This document shows, piece by piece, positions 43,883 through 53,800 of a stretch of DNA of 64,000 nt. A program made the translations under genes and the position numbers. The stretch spans positions 1 through 64,000 of the forward strand of contig CALJGV010000010.1 in assembly GCA_938075305.1 (NCBI GenBank). Direction: 5' to 3'. How positions within the stretch are numbered: position 1 is the stretch's first letter; every line of letters starts with the position of its first letter. The notes under the pieces were generated by a model. It did no database searches. It saw nothing but the letters and a program-made list of their open reading frames with translations, and was not told the DNA's origin. This DNA is from an uncultured bacterium. Lineage in GTDB: Bacteria > Planctomycetota > UBA1135 > GCA-002686595.

Positions 43883-45718
43883 ATGAGAACGCCCCTCAAA
43901 GCCCGCGCGCGATTCCTCTGGACGCTCGCCACCTGGGTCCTGATCGGCCTCGCCCAACCCGGGGTCTTGCGGCCCGACGGGTTCGGCCACCTGGCGTTCT
44001 TCGCGGTGGGGCCCTGGGCGCTCGCCGCTCGCCGGCCAGGCCGGCGGGCCTTCCTCGCGGAGTGGGCCGCGCACTCCATCGGGCTGGCGGCGGTGTTCGC
44101 CTGGATGGTGGCGTTCTTCCCTCCGTTGCTGCTCCCCATGGCCATGATCCCGGCGATCTACCCGGCCCTTGGCGGCCTCGCCCTGCGGCGCGCCTCGGCG
44201 TGGCCGCTGGCGCTGCTGGCGCCGGCGGCCTGGATGCTCGCCGAGGTGGTGCGGTGGAACCTCCCGGTGCCGCTCTCCTTCGGCTGGTTCCGGCTCGGCT
44301 TCCTGATGCACGACACCGAGTGGCTCGTGGGGTCGGCAGCCTGGTTCGGCACCTGGGGTCTGACCTGGGGGATGGCTGCCCTGGGCGGGCTCGCTGCCGA
44401 CGTGGCCCTCGCCCTCATTCGCCCCCCCGGGACGCGCTCCAACCTGGTCAGTGCCTTCGCGTTCGGGCTCACTCCGCTGGCGATTCTCGTCTTCCTGTCC
44501 AGCCGCCCCGGCGGGCCGACGGTCAACGGCCCGGATGTGCTCGTGGTGCAATCCGGCATCGAGCAGGAGATCAAGGCGGCTCGCCGTGACCCGCTCCTCG
44601 ACCTGTTCGTGCCCCAAGTGACGCGGACGTTGGAGGCCTTGATCGAGACCCGGCCAGCGGGCGCCGCGGGACCTCCCGACGTGGTCATGTGGGGGGAGAC
44701 TTTCCTCCCGGGCAAGCTCCACGATTCGGACGTGCTGCTGGAGCACCGCGCGGGCGTGCGCCCCACGGAGCTCTCCGGCCGGGTGGCCCTGACGGAGCGC
44801 GAACTGGTGGCCCAGGACGAGCTGGCCCAGGACCTGGTTGCCGCGCTCCTGGGGACCGGGCCGGGCACGTTGCTCACGCCCGCGGTTTGGCGGCAACTCT
44901 TCGAGCGTGAGCCCGCCGCCGAGTGGGCGGACCGCGTCGCCCGCGGGGAGGGGCTCCTGCCGCCGGGGACGTCGTTCCTGTCCGGGGTCGAGGGGTGGAT
45001 CTCGGTCCCCCTCGACGGGGAGCAGGTCCTGCGCAGCGTCAACGGCGTGAAGCTCTGGTCGCCCGATGGGGGAGAGACCCCGATCGCGAGCAAGACGCAC
45101 CTCGTGCCCGGGGGCGAGTCCCCGGACCCGCTGCGGGGCATTCCCTTCGTGCTCGACGCCGTCCAGCGGATCGCGAACTCCATCCCGGACTTCGTGGCCG
45201 CCGACGAGCCCGGGGTGCTGTTGATCCCCGGCGCCGACGGTCGCGTGCATCGGGCGGGGGTGGCGGTGTGCTTCGACAACGCCTTCGACGACCCCTTCAC
45301 GACCCCGCTTCGGCGGGGTCCGGTGGACCTCTTCGTCGTGGTGAGCAATGAGGCGTGGTACGGGGAGAGCCCAGAGATGGACCACATGCTGGCGTTCACC
45401 CGTATCGCCGCGGCGGCCTCCCGCCGCTCCATCGTCCGGGCCACCAACTCGGGGATCTCGGCTGTGGTCGGGCCGGACGGGGCGGTCCGGGCCGAGGTCC
45501 TCGGTGAGGACGGGCGGCGCAAGATGGTCGCGGGAGCCCTGCGGGCGCGGGTCCCGGTGCCCGCCCGCGGGGGACAGAGGGCCGAGATGACCTTCTTCGT
45601 CCGGACCGAGCCCGTCCAGCCCCTCTTCTGGGGTGGGGGAGCCGCCCTGATTGTCCTGCTCGCCCTGGCTAGTCGGCGGTTCGGGCAGCCCGCACTGCCG
45701 CAGGCTCCCCGGCCGTGA
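43883..45718 (+). CDS. lnt: apolipoprotein N-acyltransferase, with insertion
   Basis: Lnt adds the third acyl chain to lipoproteins at the inner membrane. The frame is open far upstream, but ATG 43883 gives a clean membrane start; the product has 611 residues. Eight or so hydrophobic helices come first (including PLSFGWFRLGF), then the nitrilase domain with QSGIEQEIK, catalytic Glu in VMWGETFLP, Lys in SKTHLVPGGE, Cys in AVCFDNAF, and the conserved SNEAWYG and RATNSGISAVVGPDG. Between Glu and Lys there are ~150 residues instead of the usual ~50-60, so the protein is ~100 residues longer than E. coli Lnt. It is a single gene next to the divergent adaptor operon. Its presence fits the lipoprotein signals seen elsewhere in the window. 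Confidence 0.93.
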   Translation: MRTPLKARARFLWTLATWVLIGLAQPGVLRPDGFGHLAFFAVGPWALAARRPGRRAFLAEWAAHSIGLAAVFAWMVAFFPPLLLPMAMIPAIYPALGGLALRRASAWPLALLAPAAWMLAEVVRWNLPVPLSFGWFRLGFLMHDTEWLVGSAAWFGTWGLTWGMAALGGLAADVALALIRPPGTRSNLVSAFAFGLTPLAILVFLSSRPGGPTVNGPDVLVVQSGIEQEIKAARRDPLLDLFVPQVTRTLEALIETRPAGAAGPPDVVMWGETFLPGKLHDSDVLLEHRAGVRPTELSGRVALTERELVAQDELAQDLVAALLGTGPGTLLTPAVWRQLFEREPAAEWADRVARGEGLLPPGTSFLSGVEGWISVPLDGEQVLRSVNGVKLWSPDGGETPIASKTHLVPGGESPDPLRGIPFVLDAVQRIANSIPDFVAADEPGVLLIPGADGRVHRAGVAVCFDNAFDDPFTTPLRRGPVDLFVVVSNEAWYGESPEMDHMLAFTRIAAAASRRSIVRATNSGISAVVGPDGAVRAEVLGEDGRRKMVAGALRARVPVPARGGQRAEMTFFVRTEPVQPLFWGGGAALIVLLALASRRFGQPALPQAPRP

Positions 45719-46133
45719 CCCCGGGGGCCGCTCGGGCGCCGAATTAATGGGGTAACCGGGCGGTCTCGGGTCCTTATGTTCTGACGCCACGCCGTGGATC
45801 CGGGGTCCCCAAGGGGCTCCCAGGAGCCGGAACCTGTCCAAGGACCGGATCTCTCCTGCGAGCCACTCCTTGACCCCCTGCCGCGGTGGCCTCTACACTC
45901 CCCCGGTCTTGCCGTGCCCGCTTCCTTCTTGCGCGCCGGGACGACACACTTTCGCACCCCAGTTCCATCCGGCGCTCGCCGCGGCCCCTGCCGCGACCCA
46001 CGGGCACCGGTCCCCCCAGGGTCTCCTGCGTCCAGCACCTCGGTGCTGCCGCCCAGGGCGAACCCGCCCCGGGCGTCCCTGCGACGCCTAGACCACCGAG
46101 AACTCACAGAGTTCCCCTCCACGAGCCAACGTC
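45719..46133. other. intergenic region, 415 bases
   Basis: No gene is visible. A promoter candidate lies at 45870-45899, leaving a leader of about 225 bases before ATG 46134. The leader is C-rich and poor in clear hairpins. A long leader in front of a presumably abundant protein could hold a regulatory element, but I see no known riboswitch pattern. Confidence 0.6.
45870..45899 (+). promoter_or_regulatory. sigma70-like promoter (TTGACC - 18 - TACACT)
   Basis: TTGACC (45870-45875) matches the -35 consensus at five of six positions; TACACT (45894-45899) matches the -10 at four of six, and the spacer is 18 bases. It is the best promoter-like site in the window and points at the coiled-coil protein gene. 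Confidence 0.6.
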
Positions 46134-46982
46134 ATGAGCCCGATCGGACGGATCTTCGTCATCATCAATCTCGCCCTCTCCGCCGCCTTCCTCGGCTTCG
46201 CGTCCAACAACCTGTCGGCGGCGCAGAAGTACCGCGGTCAGTTCGACGCCGTCACTGCCGAGCTCGCGTCGACCAAGACGTCGATGCAGGCTGAAATCGA
46301 TCAGATCACCGCTGATCGTGACGCCGCCAACCGCATGCGCACCGATATGCGGAACGAGAAGGAGGCCATGGCATCCAAGAACACGGCCCTTGAGCAGGAG
46401 CTCGCTTCCGCCACGGACGAGCTCAACGAGCTCAAGTCCGACATGGGCAACATCAGCTCCTCCATCGGCGATCTCTCCTCGAGCCTCGACGACATGAAGA
46501 GCCAGGTGGCCCAGGCCAATGAGGCCCGCGCCGAGGCGATCAACGCCCGCCGCGACGCCGAGAACGCCCGGGACGCCGCCGTCGCCGCCAAGGAGAAGGC
46601 CGACGACCGCTCCAACGGTCTCGCCGCCGACCTCGCCCAGGCCGAGCGCGACCTGACGGCCACCAGCCGCAGCCTCGATGACGCCAACACGACCATCGCC
46701 ATGGTCGTCGAGGCCACTGGCTTCGACATCTCGCGCGGCGTCGGCGCCCCGCAGATCGACGGTGCCGTCCTCCAGTACCGCGCCGACCAGAAGCTCGTCC
46801 ACATCAACCGTGGCACGAACAACAAGGTCAAGCGCGGCTACATCTTCGACATCTACAGCGGCGGCATCTACAAGGGCCAGGCGCGAGTCGAGGTTGTGAA
46901 CCCGGACACGTGCACCGCCGTCGTGGTCGCCACGACCGGCTCCGAGATCGCGCAGGGAGACCTCGTCTCCACGCAGATCTGA
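46134..46982 (+). CDS. membrane-anchored coiled-coil protein with C-terminal beta domain
   Basis: A 282-residue protein: one N-terminal membrane helix or signal (about 6-24), a long coiled coil (about 35-190, rich in Glu, Asp, Ala, Lys) and a C-terminal small beta domain (about 215-282) with VHINRGTNNKVKRGYIFDIY and ARVEVVNPDTCTAVVVA. That ending has the same GxxxxVKRGxxFxVY-GG pattern seen in beta-barrel domains of MreC- or FlgA-like envelope proteins, but I cannot name the family. It should sit in the periplasm bound to the inner membrane. The strongest promoter of the window precedes it, and a small membrane-protein gene follows 39 bases later. Located directly upstream of mreB, it may have a role in envelope shape (inference). 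Confidence 0.72.
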   Translation: MSPIGRIFVIINLALSAAFLGFASNNLSAAQKYRGQFDAVTAELASTKTSMQAEIDQITADRDAANRMRTDMRNEKEAMASKNTALEQELASATDELNELKSDMGNISSSIGDLSSSLDDMKSQVAQANEARAEAINARRDAENARDAAVAAKEKADDRSNGLAADLAQAERDLTATSRSLDDANTTIAMVVEATGFDISRGVGAPQIDGAVLQYRADQKLVHINRGTNNKVKRGYIFDIYSGGIYKGQARVEVVNPDTCTAVVVATTGSEIAQGDLVSTQI

Positions 46983-47021
46983 TCCTCTCCCTCTTCTTTC
47001 GAACCCACCAGGGAGAACCAC

Positions 47022-47261
47022 ATGGCACGTTCCAAGAGCCGTTCAGGATCCAGCCGCCGAGGCGCTGCTGCTGAGGTCGCCGAGGTCGAGGTCGTCTCCG
47101 AGGAGTCCGGCATGGGCTTCGAGGCTGGCCTCGCCATCATCACCACCCTCATCCTCGTCGCAGCGGTCCTGATGATCGACTACGACCGAGGGGCCCACTA
47201 CGGGGAAGGCATGCTCTTCAAGGACAAGTACGCGGCCAACGCCTCGTCTGCCTCCGAGTGA
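47022..47261 (+). CDS. small single-helix membrane protein
   Basis: A 79-residue protein with a basic, Ser/Arg-rich N-terminus, an acidic stretch (20-28), one membrane helix (about 34-51) and a short outside tail. The start has a purine-rich GGGAGAA seven bases upstream. No family is recognised. It follows the coiled-coil gene in the same unit and ends before a strong hairpin, so the two probably form a bicistronic operon. Confidence 0.68.
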   Translation: MARSKSRSGSSRRGAAAEVAEVEVVSEESGMGFEAGLAIITTLILVAAVLMIDYDRGAHYGEGMLFKDKYAANASSASE

Positions 47262-47305
47262 CCGGCCACGGATTGTCCTCCGGGGTGATCCTTCGAGACC
47301 GCAAT

Positions 47306-47337
47306 CGAGCCCGCGGCGCCCTGGCGCCGCGGGCTCG
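47306..47337 (+). terminator. strong hairpin after the small membrane protein gene
   Basis: CGAGCCCGCGGCG (47306-47318) pairs perfectly with CGCCGCGGGCTCG (47325-47337) around a six-base loop. There is only a short CTTC after it, not a T-run, but a 13-base-pair GC stem in this place very likely ends transcription. Confidence 0.72.
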
Positions 47338-47373
47338 CTTCATGAAATGTGTCCCCACGCCGCATTGTTCTTG

Positions 47374-47402
47374 TTGAACCCGTCCCCTCTGTCCTTCAGA
47401 CT
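47374..47402 (+). promoter_or_regulatory. candidate promoter for mreB (TTGAAC - 17 - CAGACT)
   Basis: TTGAAC (47374-47379) and CAGACT (47397-47402) are 17 bases apart. The -10 match is modest. It is the only reasonable site between the hairpin and mreB. Confidence 0.35.
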
Positions 47403-47601
47403 CCAGCCGGAGTCGCGCCCGCGGTTGAGGGGCCGCAGCGATTCTCGAACGCCGCACCGTTCGTCACCGCACAGAATCCATGAGGCCGAATCGCATGATC
47501 CAGCTGTCGACCCGACGCTGTTTCCAAGCGGGTTCCACGGAACCCGCCCGCCACACCTTTGTTCCGCACGCTGACGGGGCCCTGAGCCCGGGGGCGGCGC
47601 G

Positions 47602-48663
47602 ATGAGCCTCTTCAAACCGATGGAGTGGGCCTTCGGTCACCTCTCCACCGACATGGGGATCGACCTCGGCACCGCGAACACCCTCGTGTGTACGCGCGGT
47701 CGGGGGATCATCCTCAACGAGCCGAGCGTCGTGGCGGTGAAGAAGGGGACCAACGAGGTCCTCCTCGACGGCATGGCGGTGGGTAACACCGCCAAGGAAA
47801 TGCTCGGGCGAACGCCGGGCAGCATCCAGGCCATCCGCCCGCTGAAGCACGGCGTCATCGCCGACTTCGACGTGACGGAGAAGATGCTCAAGTACTTCAT
47901 CACCAAGGTCCACGAGGGCCGGCAGTGGGTGAAGCCCCAGGTCGTCATCGCCGTCCCGGTGGGCATCACCGCCGTGGAGCGTCGCGCGGTGATTCATTCG
48001 GCGGAGCGTGCGGGCGCCCGGCGGGTCTTCCTGATCGACGAGCCCATGGCTGCGGGTATCGGCTGTGACATGCCGGTGACCGAGGCGCGCGGTTCGCTCA
48101 TCGTCGACATCGGGGGTGGCACGACGGAGATCGCGGTGCTCTCCCTCGCCGGTGCCGTGGTCTCGACCTCGCTCCGGATCGCGGGTGACGAGATGGACGA
48201 GTCGATCCTCTCGCACCTCCGGCGGCACCACAACCTGCTCATTGGCGAGCAGTCCGCAGAGCGCATCAAGCTGACCATCGGGTCCGCGTGGCCCATGGAG
48301 CAGGAGCTCTCCATGGAGGTCAAGGGTCGCGACTCGGTGCAGGGTCTCCCGCGTCGAGCGACGGTCACCTCCATCGAGATTCGCGAGGCCCTGAGCCACC
48401 CGGTGCGTCTCATCTGCGAGGCCATCCGCGGCATCCTCGAGGAGGCGCCGCCCGAGATCAGCGCGGACCTCGTCGACACCGGCATCACGCTGGTCGGCGG
48501 TGGCGCGCTCCTCTACGGCATGTCCCAGGCGATCTCCGATCACCTCGGCGTCCCCGCCCGCGTGGCGGAGGATCCCCTCACGGCCGTGGCGCGCGGCACC
48601 GGGATCTTCCTCGACAAGCTCGACGTCTTCAGCCGCGTGCTGTCGACGGAAGACGACGATTGA
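47602..48663 (+). CDS. mreB: rod-shape determining actin homologue MreB
   Basis: MreB polymerises on the inner membrane and guides the elongation complex. The 353-residue product has all actin-family motifs: phosphate 1 MGIDLGTANTLV, RPLKHGVIADFDVTEKML, VIAVPVGITAVERRAV, phosphate 2 LIVDIGGGTTEIAVLSL, and adenosine LVGGGALLYGM. Length and start (ATG with an amphipathic MSLFKPMEW-type N-terminus) are normal. It opens the mreB-mreC-mreD-PBP2-rodA cluster, which most model Planctomycetia lack, so the host retained MreB-driven peptidoglycan elongation. Confidence 0.98.
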   Translation: MSLFKPMEWAFGHLSTDMGIDLGTANTLVCTRGRGIILNEPSVVAVKKGTNEVLLDGMAVGNTAKEMLGRTPGSIQAIRPLKHGVIADFDVTEKMLKYFITKVHEGRQWVKPQVVIAVPVGITAVERRAVIHSAERAGARRVFLIDEPMAAGIGCDMPVTEARGSLIVDIGGGTTEIAVLSLAGAVVSTSLRIAGDEMDESILSHLRRHHNLLIGEQSAERIKLTIGSAWPMEQELSMEVKGRDSVQGLPRRATVTSIEIREALSHPVRLICEAIRGILEEAPPEISADLVDTGITLVGGGALLYGMSQAISDHLGVPARVAEDPLTAVARGTGIFLDKLDVFSRVLSTEDDD

Positions 48664-48774
48664 TCCACTCGCGGCGCGCAGGCGTCCCGCCCCGTTCAGC
48701 GGGCGGGCCGACTGCGGCGCTTCACAGCGACGCCGCCCTGGGCAGCTGCTGATCGACCGGGTCTGGGGGGACCC

Positions 48775-50322
48775 ATGCACATGGCGACGATGCGGACACG
48801 AAGGCTGGGTTGGACCATCGCCGCGGGAGCAGCTTTGCTGTCCCTCCGGCCGATCGGGCCCTTCGAGAGGCTCGCGGACCTCGCCCTTGCGCCCGCCCGG
48901 GTGCTCGGCTTCCTCGGCACGCCCTCCCTGGTCGGCGGACGGGGGGGCCTCCCCGCCGACGCGGGCGGGGCTCCCGGCAACCTCGATCTCGAGCGGGACC
49001 TCTCGGCGCAGCTGGAGCTGGCGATCCTCCGGTCGGCGGAGCCCGAGGAGGTGCCCTGGCCCATCCGAGGTGTGGTCCCGATCCCGGGTGAGGTCGACGT
49101 CTCCGAGGATGTGAACCGGGACCGCGTCTCGCTACGTGTCTCGGACCCAGCCCCCATCGAGCGGGGCCAGGCGGTGGTCGCGGGGGATGTCTTCGTGGGG
49201 ACCGTGGAGAAGATCCCTGTGCGTGAGCCCTACCGCGACCGGCCCGGGCTTCTCGAGAAACTCCTGCGACGGGCCGGGCTCTCCTCTCCGCCGGTGCCCC
49301 CCCCGCGGGACTTGGTGATCGTGCGCCTCATCACAGACCCGTCCGCGCGGGTCGGCGCCCAGGTGGAGAGCTCCGACGGCTCCGCAGTTTGCCGGATGGT
49401 CGTGGGGGGGCTGGAGCGTTTGGAGGACCGAGTCTGGCTCGCCGTGCACAACCCCGAGAGCCAGAACATCCACTCCGGACGGGTGGTCGTCCACGAGTCG
49501 GCTCCGGTGGTGGACTCGGCGGACTCCATCGCCAGCGGCTTCCTGCTGGGTGACCTGAGCGAGACCACGGTCGCAGCCACCGAGCGCACTCCCCGCCGGC
49601 AGGTGGTGGGCGTGGATCCACTCCTGGACTTCGAGGCCGGATTGAACCAGGTGCTCGTGCTCACGCCGGGCCGGGGCCCCGGCGTCGTGGACCCTCGGCG
49701 CTCGGACATCGTCGGTGTGCTGGAGGCCACTGGATGGCGACACGTGGACATGGCGTCCCTGGGTGACCTCTGCACCTGGCGATCCACGGGCCGCCTCGAC
49801 GTCGGGCGCAACGTCGGCGTCCGGGCCGGGGCCGCCGTGGTGGACGGTGTCCGGCTGGTCGGGCGCGTGTCGCGCAGCGACCAGATCGGATCGACCGTGG
49901 CGCTGCTTGATGACCCCGGCTTCCGGGTCTCGGCACTGGCGCAGCCCGTGGACGATCCCGGGGCCACCCCGCTCGTGCTGGGCGAGCTCGTCTCGGAGGG
50001 CCGGAGCGCAAGAGGCGAGGTCGTCCTCCGGTGGCGACCCGCGTCGGGGAGCCGACACGACCAGTGGATCCAGCGGCACTCCGGTGGCGGGGACGAGGTG
50101 GACGTCCGGCTCTGGACGGGTTCGGGTATGCGGCGGGTGCCGCGCGGCCTCCTGCTCGGAGCGGCCTCCCTGCGGTCGCTGGACGCGCCGGGTGGCGCGC
50201 TCCTCATGGAGCTGACGGGCGCCGGGGACCCCGGGGCTGAGCTCCAGGTCCGGACCGGCAGCTCCCGGCTGGCGCGGCCTGCGGCGAACAACGTGGTGTA
50301 TGCGGCGGAGGGGGGACGATGA
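48775..50322 (+). CDS. mreC: MreC-like protein, enlarged
   Basis: A 515-residue protein between mreB and the mreD-like gene. It has an N-terminal membrane segment (about 13-30), a short helical part and several beta segments. The MreC beta-domain pattern shows twice: DRVSLRVSDPAPIERGQAVVAGDVFVGTVEKI (about 120-150) and, more typically, GVRAGAAVVDGVRLVGRVSRS followed by STVALLDDPGFRVS (about 350-390). Usual MreC has 280-350 residues and one such pair, so this looks like an expanded or internally duplicated form. The call rests on position and these motifs. It overlaps the next gene by four bases. MreC binds PBP2 and helps activate it. Confidence 0.75.
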   Translation: MHMATMRTRRLGWTIAAGAALLSLRPIGPFERLADLALAPARVLGFLGTPSLVGGRGGLPADAGGAPGNLDLERDLSAQLELAILRSAEPEEVPWPIRGVVPIPGEVDVSEDVNRDRVSLRVSDPAPIERGQAVVAGDVFVGTVEKIPVREPYRDRPGLLEKLLRRAGLSSPPVPPPRDLVIVRLITDPSARVGAQVESSDGSAVCRMVVGGLERLEDRVWLAVHNPESQNIHSGRVVVHESAPVVDSADSIASGFLLGDLSETTVAATERTPRRQVVGVDPLLDFEAGLNQVLVLTPGRGPGVVDPRRSDIVGVLEATGWRHVDMASLGDLCTWRSTGRLDVGRNVGVRAGAAVVDGVRLVGRVSRSDQIGSTVALLDDPGFRVSALAQPVDDPGATPLVLGELVSEGRSARGEVVLRWRPASGSRHDQWIQRHSGGGDEVDVRLWTGSGMRRVPRGLLLGAASLRSLDAPGGALLMELTGAGDPGAELQVRTGSSRLARPAANNVVYAAEGGR

Positions 50323-50885
50323 AGCGACTCACCTCCCTGGGCGTCTTCTTCCTCTGGGTCTCCCTCGCCGGCGCCGCGCAGCTCTTCCTGATCAGCGGGT
50401 CGAGCGGTCCCGGGGTGGACGGGCCCGCCCTGGGGCGCGCCTGCGTCCCCGATCTGATGACGCTGGTCCTCGTGGTGGCCGTCGGGCGCCTCGATCGTCG
50501 GGACGTGGTCACCCTGGCCCTCATCGCCGCCGCGGCGCGGGCGGCCTGCACCGCGGCGCCGCCCTTCGCGGTCCTCTCCGGGTGCCTGGTCGCCGCGCTG
50601 ATCGCGGACACGATCCGTCGCTTTGCGGACCTGGACCGTGCCTGGCTCCGGGCCGGCGCCGCTGGGTCGGGGGCCCTGGCCATCGGGACCTGGCTCCTGC
50701 TGGTGGACCTGGTCCGCGGCAGCGAGGCGCGGGTCACCGGGCGGCTGAGCTTCGGCCAGGCGAGCAACGCTGACTTCGTCCTCGCGGTGCTCACTGCGGC
50801 GGTCACGGCCCTGGTTGCACCGCTCGTGTGGCCCGCGCTCCACCGGCTCCCTGGCCTGCGCCGGCTCGAGAGGAAGGCGTTCTGA
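50319..50885 (+). CDS. mreD: MreD-like membrane protein
   Basis: A 188-residue polytopic protein with about five hydrophobic helices (near 7-25, 45-60, 65-95, 105-125 and 145-170). Helix count, size and place between mreC and the PBP2 gene fit MreD. MreD is poorly conserved and I see no diagnostic residue. Both ends overlap its neighbours (ATGA with mreC, TGATG with the PBP2 gene). Confidence 0.72.
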   Translation: MKRLTSLGVFFLWVSLAGAAQLFLISGSSGPGVDGPALGRACVPDLMTLVLVVAVGRLDRRDVVTLALIAAAARAACTAAPPFAVLSGCLVAALIADTIRRFADLDRAWLRAGAAGSGALAIGTWLLLVDLVRGSEARVTGRLSFGQASNADFVLAVLTAAVTALVAPLVWPALHRLPGLRRLERKAF

Positions 50886-53800
50886 TGCTTCGCCGTTTCC
50901 TGCCGCTGCTCGCGCTCTTGGCCCTCTCGGTCGCGACGCTCCTGGCCCGGCTCTGGGATATCCAGGTCGTCCAGCACGACGTCTGGGCCACCGAGGCGGC
51001 GAACATCGTTCGCTCCTACGGGATCGAGCCCTATCGCCGTGGGGCGATCCTGGACCGCGACGGCGAGGTCATCGTCAGGGACGAGAAGCGGTACGTGCTG
51101 GAGTTCATCTGGCGCGACTTCAGGCGCGGCCACCCGCTCGGTCAGCTGGCCATGCTGCGCTCCCTCGCGCTGGCGCGCCCGGTGGGCCTCGACGAGGCGC
51201 GCCGCAGCCCGGTGCGCGCGGCCCGCGGGTACACCCTGCTCTCGCCCGATGACCTGGAGCGCTTCTCCCTGGGCGGCGAGCTCGACGCGGACGTGGACTA
51301 CGTCCCTCCCATGGCGGCGGAGACCGAGGGCGGCCGTCGCGAGGGGGCGCGGGTGGCCCGCCGCCGCTCCCGCGCGGGGGATATGCGTTTCTACATCCAG
51401 CGGCTCCTCGAGCTCTCTCCCCGCGAGGTGAAGGAGATCGGTGAGCTGGTGGAGGAGGAGGACTGCGGCGACCTCTCCTTCGTCCAGCTGGCGGGGCTGG
51501 TCAAGGACGAGTCCACCCAGGACATCCTCCGGCGGGTGGAGCGCGATGTTCGAACCCGGGATGAGCAGCTGACGCGCCTCGCACAGCTTGTCCAGTGGGA
51601 GGCTCCCGGGGAGGCTGCCCCGGGTGTGCCACTGGAGGGGACCCGAGGCCGGGCGTCCATGGACGACGGCGATCGCCTCGTGGAGCTCATCGAGGCGCGC
51701 CGCCGCGCGGTGGACGACGAGACGGCCGACGCGCTCTTCCGGATCGCCCTCGGCTTCTCGCCCGTTCGCCTGAATGAGCGGAACCTGGCCGCGCTCGACC
51801 TCACCTGGCTGCGCTCCGCTCTCGACTGGGACCGAACAAGGCTCGAGGAGTGGCGTCGCTCGCGGGGGACCGCGTTCGTGAACTCCACCCGTGCTGGATT
51901 CGTCATCGCGAGGTCGAAGCCGCTGCTGGACGGGGTCCGCGACGCGGCCGGGCAGCAGGCGGGGGACCGCTTCATCTCGGCGTTGGCCCACTCCTTCCGG
52001 AGCGATCCCGACGGTTGGGAGGGGCGGAACCCGATGCCAGAGGACTGGCGCGAGGTGGACGAATTCGCGGTCCTCGACGAGCTCGCAGGGCGCCTTGATG
52101 GGGCGCCTCTCGACAGCGATGAGGTGCAGCGCGGCATCTTCAGCTTCCAGGGCGAGACGAGCCGGCGCCGCGGCGTCCAGAACGAGCCGCTCCTGCTGGA
52201 GCTCCTCGGGGATGTGCTCGCCACGGCTCCCGTGGGGACCAGCGTCGCGGATCGGGCGCGGGAGCTCGTCGCGCTCGCGCAGAACTCGCGTGGAGAGTGG
52301 CAGCTTGAGGACGCGCTGCTCGTCGAGCACATCCTCGCCACGATGCACGAGAAGATGCAGCGGCGCATTGGCGCGGTCCTCGCTCAATCGGCGGGCGGCG
52401 ACCTCTCGCCTGGCTCCGTGGAGATCGCAGTGCCCTGGATCGAGCGAGCGCTCGAGACGCGGCGCTACGTGGTCCGTGACCGTGGCGCACGCCCGAAGAA
52501 GGTGGGTGAGGACCCGAGCATCGACCTGGTGCTCCTCGTGACGCGCTACCGGGATGAGTTCGCGGGGTTCCGGGCGCGGGCCCAGACGCAGCGGATCGCG
52601 GTCGAGACCTCGCCGGGCAGCGAGCAGCCCCTGGCCTCCAAGCTGATCGGCAAGGTGCGCAGCCCGTTCCTTGTGGACGTGCTCCAGCAGCGCGCCAAGG
52701 CCGAGCGGCTGATCGATCTCCAGCGAAAGCGGCGCCTCCCCAAGGAGGACGCGAGCGAGATCCTCGCCCTGGTGGACGCGACGCGCCGGCCTGGGGAGGC
52801 GGTAGGCGGCAGCGGACTCGAGGCTTGGTTGGACCGAGAGCTCTCCGGTAAGTCGGGCTACCACGAGATCCAGGGCTTGCAGGACCGAGTCGAGGGGAAC
52901 CGTACGCCCATCTATCGGGGCGCCCAGGATGGCCTCGACGTCACGCTGACCATCGACATCGACCTGCAGCGCGCGGCCGAGTCCGTGCTCCTCCAGCCCG
53001 GACCGTTCCCCCCCGAGGATCTCGTCAGCGACAACAAGGTCGACGTCCGGTGGGAGGCGTCGCCGGTGGGCGCGATCGTGCTCACCACGGTGGATGGCGA
53101 GATCCTCGCGGCGGCCTCGGTCCCGCTGGAGGCGAGTGATGCGCCCGAGTCGGGCTCAGAGGCCGCCGGATGGCTGTCGCTCACCGATGGAGAGAGCCTC
53201 AAGAGCACCGACCGCACGCTGTCGCGTCCGAAGGCCCAGCCGCCCGGGTCCATCGTCAAGCCCCTGCTCGCGGCCTACGCCCTGGAGCACCTTGGCCTCG
53301 ACCCCGCCGACAGCCTGGCGCCCTGCACCCGGAGAGAAGACCTCGTGCGCCCGGGGACGTTGCCGAAGAGGGACGCCTGGGCCGGCTTCGGTCAGGTCAA
53401 TTGCGCGAGCTCCTTCGGTCACGGCGAGGTCGACCTCCAAAAGGCCTTGGAGGTCTCCTGCAACGTCTACTTCGCCGCGCTTGGAGAGTGGGTCTTCAAC
53501 CCCGGGGCCATGCGCGACGCGTACCACGCCTTCGGCTTCGGGGAGCCCACGGGCGTTCGCTACGACGACGACGGGACGCGCAGCGGGCTGGTGGACAGCT
53601 ACCGCATGAATTCGAGGGGGCCCTTGGCGGAGGGCGCGTCCACGGACCTCATCAACGAGGTGGTGCGGCAGTTCCTCGGCAATGGCCTCGCCCACGTGGA
53701 CGTCAACGTCGTCCAGGTCGCTCGAGCCTATGCAGCGCTCGCCACGGGCGCGCTCCCTGAGATGCGACTGGTCCGAAGCATCGGGGGGCAGCGCGTCCGC

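Larger units (their letters stand above)
47262..47601. other. intergenic region before mreB, 340 bases
   Basis: It holds the terminator at 47306-47337 and a promoter candidate at 47374-47402, which leaves a leader of about 190 bases before mreB. Short open frames here have no plausible product. Confidence 0.6.

Noticed and set aside
43472..45841. Minus-strand open frame of 789 codons
   Set aside because: It is a shadow of lnt; the product is proline/glycine/arginine-rich without any recognisable fold.
47431..47460. Possible tRNA T-loop-like segment in the mreB upstream gap
   Set aside because: The flanking bases do not form the T stem and there is no acceptor or anticodon stem.
47464..48780. 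Minus-strand open frame of 438 codons
   Set aside because: It is antisense to mreB, whose protein is unmistakable.
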